A DNA stretch of 64,000 bases. Source: a virus. The notes below the pieces were generated by a model. It was not told the origin of the DNA and did no database searches. It saw only the letters and a program-made list of their open reading frames with translations. This document shows, one piece after another, positions 9,101 to 21,200 of this stretch (the first letter of the stretch is position 1; the number at the start of each line of letters is the position of its first letter). The position numbers and the translations under genes were made by a program. The stretch covers positions 124,001 to 188,000 of the IMG/VR virus record IMGVR_UViG_3300020438_000007; one strand, given 5' to 3'.

Positions 9101-12100
9101 ATAATGTTGTGGTAGAAGAGTATGTAGATGAAATACTAGAAGCAGGGTCATATGGATTCTGTTTGTAAACCTGTGAAGGATTGTTGTAAGGACCATATTT
9201 GTGGTTCTGATTTGCAAGTCTAAACCTAATTGCATCGTTGTTAGTATTAGGACGACTTCCCTCAATAACTTCGCCAGCACCAAATGTACCACTTATCATT
9301 GTAATTTCGATAAGTTTAGGTATGACATACTTCTGCATGTCGATACTATCGAAGAATGGATATAATCTTGTGTTTGGTTTAAGTCTTCTACAGATAAACT
9401 CAATGTTTCTTGATCGCATTGTAGCAAGCACTTCTGTGTTTACAACCTTGTCACCAAGACTTGTAGTATCAAATCTTTCACCAACACGGAACTGAATACC
9501 TTGTCTTGTTTGATTTGTAGTAGTTGTGGTTGTCCTTTCTTTAAATTTTGTAATTGTATCTCTAAAGTTTGTAGTTGTAGTGACGGGAATACCACGACCT
9601 CTTCTGAATTTACCTCTTCTTCTTTTTTTGCCAGTTTTCTTAGACTTCTTAGACCTGAAAAGAGTAGGTCCAGTTGATGAACTTTGTCCAGTCCATGTTG
9701 TTTCCCATGAACCCCAATCAACAGGTGATAGTCCAGTATTACTATCCGCACCAGTGATTCCCATTGTAGAATTGAAACTACCTTCAATATCGTAGGTAGC
9801 AGCAGTTCTTCTAGTTTCAATCCATGTATCAGTGCCTGGATTTAATTCAACCTGACCAATCCAGTTAACAACAGCAAATGGGTTTACATTCTCGATACGA
9901 GTTGCAAATTTGTTCTCCAAGAAAACTGTGTCACTGTAATTTAAACATACAACGTCACCGATTCTCTTGACGTTTGAATCTCCAAGATCTTCAACAAACC
10001 TATAGTCAGCAGTAGGATTAGAAGATGTTGCAGCACCAACAATCGCCTCTGATCCAAGTAGTAAGTCAATAGATGTTGTATAGTGTTGAGGTCTTAATCT
10101 TCCCTCTGCCGCATCAACAGATGCCTTGTATGCTGAGTTACCTACATCACCACCAGTTACAGATTTAAAGTTATCAACAAAGAATCCTGATTTGAATCTA
10201 TCAAGATTTGTTTGTGGATCACGAAGAGACATGTTTGTAGTCTCAACTTCTAGGAGTGAAAGTGAAGTATAGTATTCAATATTTTTAATTCTGTTCTCAA
10301 TACTTGCGATATCCTTCATTTGGAATCGCTTGTGTCTAGCAATAGTGATTTCTGCTTCTGCTGGATCGTAAAGATATGGAGGAAGTTCAATAGTTGCAAC
10401 TTCTAAAGCATTATCAATGGTGTTTGGAAGTTTTGGCAACTCAGATGGAACACCTTGAGATAGAGTGAAGAAACCCTCTTTACTTAAGAATAACTTATCA
10501 ATTCTTCCAAGATAATATTCGTAAGATAAATTCAATGATTTATCTTTGGCAAGAACATGAGAAGAAGACGATGTGCCTGGATTAAACTGTCTAGCGTCAA
10601 ACTCCCAAGGAGCCTTACCAGCAACAGTAGATACAACTCTAGGTCTTAAATCAATAATATCAGAAATTGGAGTTGTTCCAATAAAAGGTAGTGCGCCTTT
10701 GTAATACTTTTTCTCGTAAGAGTTTACAGTTACAAAGTCGCCTGGATCTGAAGCATCAATAACAAAGTTGTTATAGACAATAGTAATTCTTCTAGTAGGT
10801 GCTTCCGTACCAGATTTCTTTACAAGTGCAGAGAAGTCAACATAGTCCAATCTTTGGCCTGGATCGAACTCATAGTTATTCTTGATGTCTCTGTCGCCTG
10901 GAATAAAGGTCTGAACTACACCAGAAACTTTAGTTTCTTCAAATACGATCTCTTCACCAATCTCAAAAGCGTTTTCGTTTTGAGATACAAAACTTACTTC
11001 ATTAGATCCATTAGTTGTAACAAATACGGCAGATGCACCAGATGTCTTACCAACAATATTCTCACCAACTACAGCATTGAGAATATTGGAGTTTAGATTA
11101 GTAAGTTGTAAGATTGGGAACTGAGGATCAGAAGCTGATGAAGATTCTAATACAGCAAGAACTTCTGCAACATCACAAACTCCAAGAGAAATTCTTTCAT
11201 CTTGAACTCTATTACCAAATGTTGTGTCATAAGTAAGACCATCATTTAACTTCATTAATCCAGTGCCTGACTGGGTTTTTGAGGAGTTGGTTAAAGTATA
11301 TGTTGTTGCTCTCTTGAATACCTTTGATTTTGGTTTGACATTTACTTTCTTCCAAGTTACGGTCAATACAGCAGGACCAGAAGCATTGTCTAATCCAGAT
11401 AAAGTAGCAGTTCTACCACTAACTGTAAGTTTTTGATCTGTTAATGATTCAACTTTACCCGTTGTTTTAAATGTGAGGTTGTAGTCCTCTTCATCGAATG
11501 GTTCGAGAGTCAAATCAGCATCAGTTTCTAGAGTTCCACTGAAAGCATTACTTGAAACTGTAACGTTATAAGATTTCTTGAATATGATGTCTGCACCATT
11601 CAAGTCAACAGATGCAATATTAGGTTTGCTTAGTTCACTGAATAAAAATGCACTAGAGTTGTTTTGAACTTCTAAAGTGACCTTAAATAGATCATTTGCA
11701 GATACAGCTGACGTAGGTAGTGTACCAGAACATACGTTCTCAACATCTGTAGTCGCTTCAAGACTGATAGCAACAGCAGTTGCAGCAGTAACTCTGCTGA
11801 ATGTAGGAACGGAGTTGCCTGAAATACTATACTGAATAATATCTCCAGTCTTAATACCAGAGTTTACAAAACTGGCACTAGGAGATGTGATTGTAGATGC
11901 AGCACCAGACTTTGCACTAACAGTAAACTGTGTTGCAACTGGAGCAATCAAATGACCTAATCCCAAAACAGGATCAGCTGTGAATGGATAGTTTGTAGGA
12001 TCGTTACTAACAAGTTGTTTGATATCCTCCACACCATAGTCTTCTACTTCAGTAACACTTCTATTTGCAGTAAAACCATTGAAGAATAATTCTTCACCAA

Positions 12101-13655
12101 CTTGGAATTGTCCGTTTACTTGATATAAAGTTAATTGTGTCGAATTACTTGAAGAAGTATATGCGTATCCTATAGCGTTACTATTTTGACCTGTAACATA
12201 GGTTGGGCATTGTACGCTTGTCCCAGTATTTAATTGTAGGTATGTGAATGTCTGAATGTCATATAGAGATGTCTCAAACACGGTAGAAGAGTCTGCATAT
12301 CCAACATTCTTCAACTTCATGTCATAAACTCTAGCAACACCTATCTGTTCACCATTTGATGTACCAACAGTAGAAGTTCTTTCATTGAATAGTTTTACAT
12401 AAGAACTTGTACTGATACCAATTAGAGGAGAACCATAAACGTTGTTTACTTCAATTTGTCTACCAACACTAAACGGTAAAGACTCATTGATAATCCTTGC
12501 AGTATCTCTTGGTTTAGGAACATCAACAGTAGTTGTGTTGAGTGTTTCAATCTCATATCCTTTGACGTATGCCTTGCCAGGTCCGATAGACAAGCACATT
12601 AAATCCTCAGTAGGAACATTACCCTGCTGAGTTAATTGGTTTGGATAAAATGCACCATCATTTCCTACTCTGTCATTAAGACACTCCTTAGCTGCGAGAG
12701 GGAATGGGTTCACATAGTAGTGACCAGATTCATCATATGTTCTTCTTGCAAGTTCGTCACGAAGCAAGTTGTAGTTATCAGCGCCAGGTTTTACGAATTT
12801 TTGTAGAACGCCATCTACAACTCTCATCAATTCTACGAAATTCTCATCATTCAAATCTGTGAGAGACTTCTTGATTAAGGTTGTTGATAGTTTGAATCTA
12901 TCTGCACCAGGCGCTGCAAAGTTTGAGAAACCTCTTGCATTGTCATACAAGTCGTTATCTGATGCAGATGCAGTTACAAGTTCTTCCTTGATTAAAAGAC
13001 CAATTCTATATGATGGTTGATTGCTATATTGGTCTAAGACTACTGTAGCATCACCAACGGTAACAAAGAAACCTCTGAGGAAATAGACACCTTGGGCAAT
13101 CTTTGCTGCAGCACCTGTAGCAACTGCATTTGATATAAGTGTTGTTGCAAAACTAGCTCCCTGTCTGATACTAGACAGAGAATAATTCATATCCTCTTCT
13201 AATATAAGATTTTCACCATCCGCAAAAGTTTTTCTTGAAAAATCAGTATCACTAGAACTGTTATACTTGATATAAAGAGTATATGATCCTTTGACTGACG
13301 TTCTATTTGTAATATATGTTTCTACTTTAGCGGTAACACCACTAGTCTCACCTTTAATTTTTTTACCTACCAAGTTGTCTAGGTAGACAGAAACAGGGAT
13401 ACCTAAGTGACTGTCATCGATCTGAACACAAGTGTATTCGTTATCGTATGCAATCTGGCCTGGTATAACAACAGAACCTTCTTTGAAGAAGTGCTTACCA
13501 AATTTTTCAACCTGATTCTGTAGAATAGATTGAAGTGTTGTGAGTTCCCTAGACTGTACAGGTAAGCCTGGTTTGAATAGTACCCTTTGATAATTTTTTA
13601 AATCATTAAAATCATCGAAGTATGGAGATGAATTTAAGTTGGTATTTTGTGGCAT
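6138..13655 (-). CDS. Giant DUF4815-type baseplate/virion structural protein, 2505 aa
   Basis: Starts MPQNTNLNSSPYFDDFNDLK, followed by NYQRVLFKPGLPVQSRELTT and LQSILQNQVEKFGKHFFKEG, the signature of the DUF4815 domain of phage structural proteins. Later segments include FICRRLKPNTRLYPFFDSID near residue 1412, a WVDPLAQSFEVPDVNGVFLT segment around 1660, and a C-terminal part with YEFNVKNLPQFNGFQIKIIM. Residues about 1330-1355 are a strikingly basic run (KKSKKTGKKRRRGKFRRGRG) flanked by poly-threonine. The gene follows gp8 by 6 bases, the place of genes 9/10 in T4, so a baseplate periphery or fibre-attachment role is inferred. I see no clear gp9 or gp10 sequence match. Confidence 0.9.
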   Translation of the reverse strand: MPQNTNLNSSPYFDDFNDLKNYQRVLFKPGLPVQSRELTTLQSILQNQVEKFGKHFFKEGSVVIPGQIAYDNEYTCVQIDDSHLGIPVSVYLDNLVGKKIKGETSGVTAKVETYITNRTSVKGSYTLYIKYNSSSDTDFSRKTFADGENLILEEDMNYSLSSIRQGASFATTLISNAVATGAAAKIAQGVYFLRGFFVTVGDATVVLDQYSNQPSYRIGLLIKEELVTASASDNDLYDNARGFSNFAAPGADRFKLSTTLIKKSLTDLNDENFVELMRVVDGVLQKFVKPGADNYNLLRDELARRTYDESGHYYVNPFPLAAKECLNDRVGNDGAFYPNQLTQQGNVPTEDLMCLSIGPGKAYVKGYEIETLNTTTVDVPKPRDTARIINESLPFSVGRQIEVNNVYGSPLIGISTSSYVKLFNERTSTVGTSNGEQIGVARVYDMKLKNVGYADSSTVFETSLYDIQTFTYLQLNTGTSVQCPTYVTGQNSNAIGYAYTSSSNSTQLTLYQVNGQFQVGEELFFNGFTANRSVTEVEDYGVEDIKQLVSNDPTNYPFTADPVLGLGHLIAPVATQFTVSAKSGAASTITSPSASFVNSGIKTGDIIQYSISGNSVPTFSRVTAATAVAISLEATTDVENVCSGTLPTSAVSANDLFKVTLEVQNNSSAFLFSELSKPNIASVDLNGADIIFKKSYNVTVSSNAFSGTLETDADLTLEPFDEEDYNLTFKTTGKVESLTDQKLTVSGRTATLSGLDNASGPAVLTVTWKKVNVKPKSKVFKRATTYTLTNSSKTQSGTGLMKLNDGLTYDTTFGNRVQDERISLGVCDVAEVLAVLESSSASDPQFPILQLTNLNSNILNAVVGENIVGKTSGASAVFVTTNGSNEVSFVSQNENAFEIGEEIVFEETKVSGVVQTFIPGDRDIKNNYEFDPGQRLDYVDFSALVKKSGTEAPTRRITIVYNNFVIDASDPGDFVTVNSYEKKYYKGALPFIGTTPISDIIDLRPRVVSTVAGKAPWEFDARQFNPGTSSSSHVLAKDKSLNLSYEYYLGRIDKLFLSKEGFFTLSQGVPSELPKLPNTIDNALEVATIELPPYLYDPAEAEITIARHKRFQMKDIASIENRIKNIEYYTSLSLLEVETTNMSLRDPQTNLDRFKSGFFVDNFKSVTGGDVGNSAYKASVDAAEGRLRPQHYTTSIDLLLGSEAIVGAATSSNPTADYRFVEDLGDSNVKRIGDVVCLNYSDTVFLENKFATRIENVNPFAVVNWIGQVELNPGTDTWIETRRTAATYDIEGSFNSTMGITGADSNTGLSPVDWGSWETTWTGQSSSTGPTLFRSKKSKKTGKKRRRGKFRRGRGIPVTTTTNFRDTITKFKERTTTTTTNQTRQGIQFRVGERFDTTSLGDKVVNTEVLATMRSRNIEFICRRLKPNTRLYPFFDSIDMQKYVIPKLIEITMISGTFGAGEVIEGSRPNTNNDAIRFRLANQNHKYGPYNNPSQVYKQNPYDPASSISSTYSSTTTLLNVDTASLELQAASGFYGYITTGMKLIGQSSGAIASVNSIRLITDKAGALLGSLFLPDPTVPSAPSFNTGTKTFTLSSSLTNSTISGFTDSSGEANFTSSGTLQTVEASTLRMRNADVQRIPQSSDRTLSSTSSRLVVKNTFKNRSTSQTRWVDPLAQSFEVPDVNGVFLTKCEVYFRAKDTNQLPVTLQVRTLQTGLPTQEILPFGESILDPDEVVISEDGSKATTFTFPAPVYCEGGGEFAIVLLSASNEYFVFISRMGEEDITTLNADDSEKIIVSQQPLLGSLFKSQNGATWDPSQLEDLKFNLFRANFTSTSGRVNFYNPDLEVGNRQIVSLANNPIDMLSYNAVIGLGKSLTASEQAGLTEGTTIYQQANPNFSANLNKVLGAIGVGSDLTITSGGSGFSATPVVYSNVPVVSQFGKGTGATVNLTVDNRVAVAATVAIGGTGYSAGDVLTVSATNTGGFGKDLRLSIPNNVGVISAFNTLVLDNIQGIPKVDSSSAIVYVGGSGTSVVNGGSIQYLQNVTDGLHFRVRHSNHGMYSQEDNVILSGVEADVKPEKLTSTVNSSSTEDMTVTAVGIFTSFENIEVNSSNPGYVKVGNEIIKYTGVTTTTSTLNNITRSIDDSKAGDYNINDKIYKYELNGVSLRRVNTSHSFIPTDNTKYPIDVDHYWIKVGLSSRGVDRATGNANGFPELFFKENKSGGSYDQQYVQVGNFDGPMATQNIAFNIVRPNVATLLPEGTDIDAKIRTFSGNSPDGNLKSFVDQGYESVSLQSNNVLSTPRIVASKNNELAKLTDFPGRKSFTLQANLSTDDSKVSPMIDLDRVNMITIMDRLNSKIDNYATDRRVNSLNNDPSAAVYLSKVVNLEKSADGLKVMFDAYKHSTNDIRVLYRIFRIDAPPEYQLFELFPGFENLDSNGNVIDQAKNNGKPDRRILASQTEDDYKEYEFNVKNLPQFNGFQIKIIMSGTNFAFVPKIRDLRTIASI

Positions 13656-13661
13656 TTGTCT

Positions 13662-15257
13662 TTAGAACTCCAGTACTATCTTGATGTCTTCCTTCTGACT
13701 TGCAGATCTAGGAATCGCAGTCCGATTATCAATATAGATAATTTCACCTGATTTGGTATTGAATTCCGCTGATGAAATACCAGAAGTAAAACTCATACCT
13801 AATTGGTAGGTCTTATTATTTATTGAGGTACTGACACCGTTATATGAGGTGTCAACAGACAACAACGAACCGTTTACTGATGATCCATTAATCGTTACAC
13901 CGTACCCTGTATCAGGAATAGAAGTAAATGGAACAATCTTGTATCCAGTTTCACTAGAAGCAAGACCCATTGGTTGATAATACTTCAACACTCCAGTAAC
14001 TTTATCCCAAGAAGCAACATATCCAATCGCAGTAGAACCAACACCAACCGTCTGTGTGATTTCAGAGTCAACAGCATAGGTTGTTGCAGTAGTCATACCA
14101 CCAAGTTTCAAAGCTTTTAATCCACTCACCATTGCAGTGTCTAGCAATTCTGTGCTACTGCCAAATACGGTGGGATTCTTTATTAGTCCAACCCTAGCAA
14201 AATCATTACCCTCAATGATATCGGGGTTAGTTTCTAGAGTTTCAAATCTAGAATAGAGTAGTGCTCTGTACGCACCAAGTTCCCTGTAGATGTCATGTCC
14301 ATGACCACCCTTCGGAGGAATGATGACACTAAAGTCTGCTACCGATGTCGTTCCGATACCTGTATTGGTAAGGTTAGCAAGTACTCCGCCAGACTGACTG
14401 CCTGGAGCGCCTGGGAAAAACTGGATGGATCCATGAGTGTATCCTTCTCCTCCATCAGTAACAAATACTTCAGATACTTTTCCGAAAGAGTCAATCGTAA
14501 TAGTAGCCTTTCCTCCTGCCCCATCTCCCAGAATGGGAACATTTGCAAAGGATGTTGAGATCGGTTGGTAGTTAGAACCTCTATTATCAACCACAACCAC
14601 TTCAATCTTTCCATCTATAGAATTAGCTTTTGTTGCGACAGTCTCGCCTTGTTTGCCCCAGTCTTCGGGCACTGGTATGTATTCAATAGAGTCAAATTTA
14701 ACAATTTCACTAGGTTTAATTGTGTAAAGATATTTCCAAACATAACCATCGCCACTAGTGCCAGCTGCTCTTGGCTCAAGGTCAACAAATGTGGGTTGGT
14801 CATATGAAGGCCTACCCTTCGGGTTCTCTGGGTCTGATCCATTTTGTAGACAGATGTAAACTTTCAGGTCTTCGTTCACTATGTAGTAATTTGCATCGTA
14901 CAGACTACCTTGACTAGTAATAGGTGTCAGATTATAGATGTTATAATCATGTCTATACATTTCATATGTAGTACCCGCCACCCATGAAACTTTTCTGACA
15001 AGTCTGCGAACATCTTTATCAGTCACCTTTTTCATCGCAATGATAGATTCTTTGATGGAATACTCTTCCTCAAATCCATCCAACGGTGCTGGCGTATTTG
15101 TAGCCCATGTGGCAGTACCGCCCGCCTTCGATTCAACGGAATTGGGTAATCCCATGAACGCATAATATTTGTTAACAGTAGATCCTACTCCAACAAAACT
15201 TTTTACAAAAGTCTCGGCGTTCAGAATCCTAAACTGTTCGGATATAATAGCAGGCAT
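13662..15257 (-). CDS. 8: Baseplate wedge protein gp8-like, 531 aa
   Basis: The T4 gp8 pattern is visible in order: an N-terminal segment before a short G-linked strand (SEQFRILNAETFVKSF, NKYYAFMG), ICLQNGSD, then GDGYVWKYLYTIKPSEIVKF with the EYIPVPEDWG partner, and the C-terminal SGEIIYIDNRTAI followed by EDIKIVLEF. T4 gp8 is 334 residues; the excess here lies mainly between residues about 200 and 480 in G-rich repeats. In T4, gp8 forms part of the baseplate wedge with gp6, gp7, gp10, gp25 and gp53. A CTAAATA motif lies 25 bases before the ATG. Confidence 0.93.
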   Translation of the reverse strand: MPAIISEQFRILNAETFVKSFVGVGSTVNKYYAFMGLPNSVESKAGGTATWATNTPAPLDGFEEEYSIKESIIAMKKVTDKDVRRLVRKVSWVAGTTYEMYRHDYNIYNLTPITSQGSLYDANYYIVNEDLKVYICLQNGSDPENPKGRPSYDQPTFVDLEPRAAGTSGDGYVWKYLYTIKPSEIVKFDSIEYIPVPEDWGKQGETVATKANSIDGKIEVVVVDNRGSNYQPISTSFANVPILGDGAGGKATITIDSFGKVSEVFVTDGGEGYTHGSIQFFPGAPGSQSGGVLANLTNTGIGTTSVADFSVIIPPKGGHGHDIYRELGAYRALLYSRFETLETNPDIIEGNDFARVGLIKNPTVFGSSTELLDTAMVSGLKALKLGGMTTATTYAVDSEITQTVGVGSTAIGYVASWDKVTGVLKYYQPMGLASSETGYKIVPFTSIPDTGYGVTINGSSVNGSLLSVDTSYNGVSTSINNKTYQLGMSFTSGISSAEFNTKSGEIIYIDNRTAIPRSASQKEDIKIVLEF

Positions 15258-15281
15258 TTTAAAAAAACTAGTCTTTAGGTC

Positions 15282-15288
15282 TATTTAG
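15282..15288 (-). promoter_or_regulatory. Late-promoter-like motif CTAAATA before gene 8
   Basis: CTAAATA on the minus strand, 25 bases before the gp8 ATG at 15257, in the 34-base gap after the 3000-aa gene. Confidence 0.45.
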
Positions 15289-15291
15289 TGG

Positions 15292-18200
15292 TTAAGTTAG
15301 TGGTTTCTTTCTGGAGACCACCGCAGCAGTGGATAATCCAACATTTCCATTCATAGGATTGACAAGGAAACTTGTAGGATTACCAGCACCACGATTCTGA
15401 TATCCAAGTAATTTACCCCAACTATATTTACCCCAGAAAGTATCAGTAGTTGCCGTTGTGCCAACACCAACTTGAATTGTATTATTTCCGTAAGGGGTAG
15501 GACCTGGTTGGAAAGCACATGTAACTGTGACCAAACCAGAGATCGCATCACCTGTTGTGATCTGTTCAACTCTGAACACACCACCAAGATAATCACCAGA
15601 AGTTACCATACCGACAGGTTGATTTGCACCACTTGAGGTTGTTATACCAGTCAATGCGTGGCCAACAACTAATGAACTATCGTAGATAGTAAAGAAGTCT
15701 CCCTTCTCAAGTCCACTGAAGTTAACTCCAAGAGAGTTGAGTGAGGAATATCCATAACCCAAATTAGTATTATCATTGAACTGAGACTTAAGAGTAAAAG
15801 CCAATCTTGGTAATACACTTGCAGAACCTGGCAACCATGTATTTATTCCTACAATGTCGCCAAAATCACCTTCCGCATCAACAGAGAATAAATCTTCTCT
15901 CTTAGTTGCATCTGACTGTACAATAACTGGAGGACTACTTCCTACTCTGTAACCGAATCCACCATCAGTAATGTTGATAGATGTAATTACACCAGCGGTT
16001 ACGGATGCAGTTGCAGTTGCTCTATTGATAACTGGGTCTGCATAGAAGTTTGTAGTTCCAGAACCAACAACGATAACTCTTGTACTTGCAAAATCACCAT
16101 AAGGTGTTTGAACAAGATCACGAATTTCATTAGGTTGAGTAACAACTCTCTTGTTCCAGTTTGCAAGGTCAAAGGAATAATAAAGATCACCAACTGTGGA
16201 AATACCAACATAGAAGTTATCAAAGAACTTAATCTTAGCAAAGTCAAAGGTAGCAGGGTGAACTGTTCCAGCAGGCAACTGTTGACTCCAAGGTTGCCAG
16301 AAGTTCTTATCGGTTGAAATACCAATAGTACCATTGTCACCTACAACGATGAATTTATTACCATCATAGATGATGTCATTTAAGTCAAAGACAGTATTAC
16401 TTGTCTTATCTCCCCATCCTGTTCCATCATTAGATGCAAGAATTACACCACCATTACCAACGGCAACATATTCTGACTGTCCATAACAAACCGCATTTAG
16501 ATTTTGTAATGTTCCTGAGAATTGACTGAACGCATCTGCGGTTGTAAGACCAACTGCACTAAAGATAGATCCAGCAGCACCAACAGCAACCCATGTGTTT
16601 CTACTTCCTTCCCAGATAACATCATTGAAATGTCCTGTGTAGGTACTGTCTAGTGTTTGAACTTGACCAATAGCAGGTATTTGTCTCTGTTCTAGTAGAT
16701 TGATAGGAGTCCATGAACCGATACTGTTACCGATTGAAACTCCTCTTGCCATAGATGCAAACTCACCCACAGCCATAACATTTACATTACCAGTTGCACT
16801 GTTACCAACAGACACACCATTGAATGTGATAGTTCCACCAAATCCAATTCTACCTCTCTCCCAGAATGTTCCACTCTTAGTGTTCATGTAGTAACTACTT
16901 GCACCAACAGCGACATATGGATCTTCTTTGGTGATCGATTTAAACTCAATAGATGATGTAATACCAGTAATCGAATCAAACTCCCAAGCAAAGATAGGAT
17001 CTTTACGTTCAATCAATGCACTGGAAATTGCAACGGTTGGATTTGAGATTTTATATCCAGTTCCTTCATCAACTATATTTAAAGAAGATATACTAGATGA
17101 TGTAGAAACAATAGATGTAACAACGCCTGGAGAGATCTCACTATCCTCAAAGATTTGAACATCTCTCTCAGATTGAACTAACAAATCAATCGCATTGAAT
17201 ACAGGGAAAGCATTGTTGACATAAATTTTGTCATCCAACTCCCCAACGTTCTTAATAATTCTAGTTGTAGGAAGAACCTTACTCTTCAAGCCTGGTCTTG
17301 CTTTCGAGATTAGAACACCAGAGAGAATTTGATCTTGTCTTTGCTTCTCCCAAGAAAGTGGTCTTTCTGCAGCGGTGTTAGTGTCAATACCGATACTATC
17401 GTAAGAGAATGTTTCAAGAACATCGGAAGCAACGATTCTCTTACCTGTTCTCGCAAACTGATCAATGTCAGCAGGGTTGAGTTTGTTCTCTTTGATTTGA
17501 ACAATATCACCAGCCTTAACAGATGAAACTGGTTCAACAGTTTCAACGTCTCTCGCAGATCCTCTAAAGTAGAATACAGAACATTTAGAATTTGGTTTTG
17601 GTGCTTCAGAGAAGATGACTCTACTACCCTTAAATGTATAAGAAGACTGTGGAGTCTGTAAAATATCATTGATGTAGATAAAGATATTGTTTGTGATATC
17701 CATATCACTACCAGGCAGAGTCTTAAGACTTAAGATTTCAGTAACACCACTGGTTGTAACAGATAATGTGAACTTTGTACGAGAACCATTGAAGAATGAA
17801 GCGATATCATCAAACAGAATAAATTGGCCTGGATAGAATCCTGAGAATGTATCATTCTCAAGTTCTTGGACTGTTAATTGGAATTCAGTTAAAACACCAA
17901 CTCTAGGGTTAGTTGCAATACCAGAAACAGTTAGAACCTCATCAACTTTGTATGCTGTACCTTCTTCACGAAGCTCAAATTCACCAATGTTTCCGTCTAC
18001 ATTAATACGGAAGTTAACAACTGCATTTGTTCCGAGTCCAGAATTACCAGAAATGTATTCTAAGTCTCTATTAAAGTATCCAGCTGGTTCTGTAATATCA
18101 AGGAATACTGGTTTGTCAATTCTACCGCCTCTCTTGAAGAGTGCGATTTCAGTTGTAAGTCCAGCATTCACTCTAAACTTACCAGCGTCAATTTTTTCAA

Positions 18201-21200
18201 TGACATCAAATCCAGAGAATCCAATCTCATTAGAAGCAGCGACTCTCTTACCCTGTTGTGAAATACCACCTCTTGCATAGTTGTGATCTACTGTTGAGAT
18301 ACCAACATTTACAACGTAAGTGTGATCGTCAATAATCTTATCAACAAATGTACCGCCAGCTGCGAAGTCCTCACTACTTGGAGAGTTGTTTCTAAGCCTA
18401 GGTGCAAGAATAACACCTTGAATCTTACCACCACCATTATAGAAACTAGGTGTTGTTGAAGGTCCTACTTGAATCTCAATATTTTGATTATCAATAACTC
18501 TATTAACGATTGAACCATTGTAATAAGGATCACCACCTTTAGGATATACATGCGCTGTTGCATAACCGTCCTTAGAACATGTGAAGTATATCGACTCATT
18601 CTTCAACTTGACATTTCTAGGAGCCCCAGCTGCGGTTGTAATACCATGAGCAGTAGGTAAGAACATAGTCATGATACCTACCACATCATTATAATCTGCA
18701 TGGTTGATGTTGTACTCTACTCTAGTAGAGACTCCAACGTTTACAGTTACGTTGTTTGCAGTTACAGCAGTTGGATATAGAGATGTATTGTGTGCAGGGT
18801 CAGTAACACGAGGATATGCGTGTTCAGTAGAGTTCTGATCCATTGTGCATGTGTACACAAATCCATTTGTCGCCAAACCTACAGAAGTTGTAGTTGACAA
18901 TCCATGAGACGAATCAGTCGTCATAGTTACCAATCCACTATTAGGATCGTAAGTAGCGTTACTTATGTTGAACTTAACTCTTGATGTAATACCAACATTC
19001 ATTGTGAATGTGTCAAGAGTTGAAGAAACAATACCAACCTCTACATCGTGAATAGGATCAGTGGTTCTAGGATATGTGTGATCAGTTGCATAGTTATCCT
19101 GAGCACATCTCCATGTGTAAGAGTTAGTAGAAAGACCAACTGTATCTCTTGCAATCAACAGTGAATCTAAGTCTGCATTTTCAAAAGTATGAATATAATT
19201 ACCGCCACTGATAACTGAACTTGTACCAGCAGAAACAAAGATGTGTTCTGTTTGATTAGATGATTTACCTACATCCAGAGTGATAGTAGTATCTGTTGTA
19301 GAAGTAATCTTAACAGAAGTGTTATAAGCAGGATCTGGACCAGATATACCACTTGCCCTTGGGTAGAAGTGATTTGTCGCATGATTATCTAAGGCACAAG
19401 TGAATTTGAATCCCCTTGTTTTGAGTTTTACACCAGTTCCTTTTTTCAGTGTATGAGACCCAATATCTACAGTCATCAACCCTGTAAATGGATCATAAGA
19501 TCCACTTGTAGGATCGTGATAAACAAGAGGTGATGTTCCTACATTGACACTAAAGTTAGTTTCATCAATACCTGTTACAGATAACCACTTTTGATCTGAT
19601 GGATCTTTTGCTCTTGGGTAACTCTTGACGCTCTGTCTCTGATTCATCAGACATCTGAATCTGATAGAATCTCTCTTAAAGTTGACTCTATTACCAGTAA
19701 TCATTCCATGAGATTGATTAGTGGTGACTGTCATAATACCACTACCAGCATCGTAGGTTGCAAACTGAATTCTCTTATCGTCGTATGCACCATTAAGACC
19801 ATGAACGTTGGAGAACACAGTCATAATACCTGTGTTAGGTGTATATGCAGCAGTAGCAATACCGTAGTTTACGATTGTGGATACACCAACATTAATTGTG
19901 AGTGTGGTTGCTGACGTAGAACCGATACCCACAGAAACGTTACCACCAATAGGATCGTAGGAACGAGGATAAGCATGTTCTGTAGCATGATCGTCTCTGT
20001 CACATGTGAATATAATAGAACCTGTATTGATACCAACAGTGTTTCTAGCTTTCTTAAGACCACCAGTGGTTGCACTCTGGAACCAGTAAGCATTTACAAT
20101 AGTAGATACACCAACATTTACAGAGAATGTATTTACACCAACATGATAAATTGGTAACCACTCATTCAAGAATGGATCAGAGTATCTTGGATATGCCTTA
20201 GTTGCAGTATATCCATCTTGATCACACTTGAATGAAATTGATTCCAAATCAAACTTGACATATTCACCAGCAACAAAACCATGATTAGATATGGTTGGTT
20301 CTAGTACACCAGTACTAGAATTATACGTTGCCGTCGAAATTGTATGAGCCGAATCATTGATATAAGAGTGTCCAGCACCCACTGTCATTGTCAACTCACC
20401 TGTTGCAGGGTTGTAGACTGATGTGGAGATACCACGTTCTCTGATTGTAGATACACCGACTCTTATTTCAAAAGTGTCAGTTGTTACAGAAACGATACCA
20501 ACATTAAGGTTGTTGATAGGGTCTGTAGGACGAGGATATGCGTGAACAGTTGCATAATTATCTTTAGCACACTTGAATGATATTCCACCAGTTACAACAC
20601 TAACTTTTTGAGTAGGTCTTTGAATTGCACCAGTAGTAGAATTTTGATACCAGTATGGAGTGTAGTCACCACCACCAGTGATCATTGCATCTGTACCAAT
20701 GCCAGACAAATTATATGGGTAGGCACCACCAGCAATAACAGCATCTACCGCAACACCCTGATTGGGAACAAAAGCGTACATCTGTGATGAAGTTGTAGGT
20801 CCTACATTCACAGTAAAGAGTGTTCCAGCAGCACCAACTAAGGTTACAGTTTTTTCGTAATATGGGTCACTTGGTCTTGGATAGAAGTGTTTTGTTTGAT
20901 AAAAATCTTGGTCACATTTGAATACGATAGATCCAGGCTTAAATTTGATTGACTCTCCAACTTGGAAGTCATGAAGTCTGTCAAGAGAGACAGTCATGAT
21001 ACCACTCTGAGGAGTGTATGCAGCAAATCTAATATTGTACTTAACCTCTGTGGTGATACCTACTTGAGTTGTAATTGTGGTTCCAGCAACACCCAAAATA
21101 GGAACAGCAGTATCGTAAGTAGGATCTTTGGATCTTGGATAGTATTTTACAAGACTGTTTCCGTCAGCATCACAAGTAAATCCTAGTGATTCTGGTTTGA

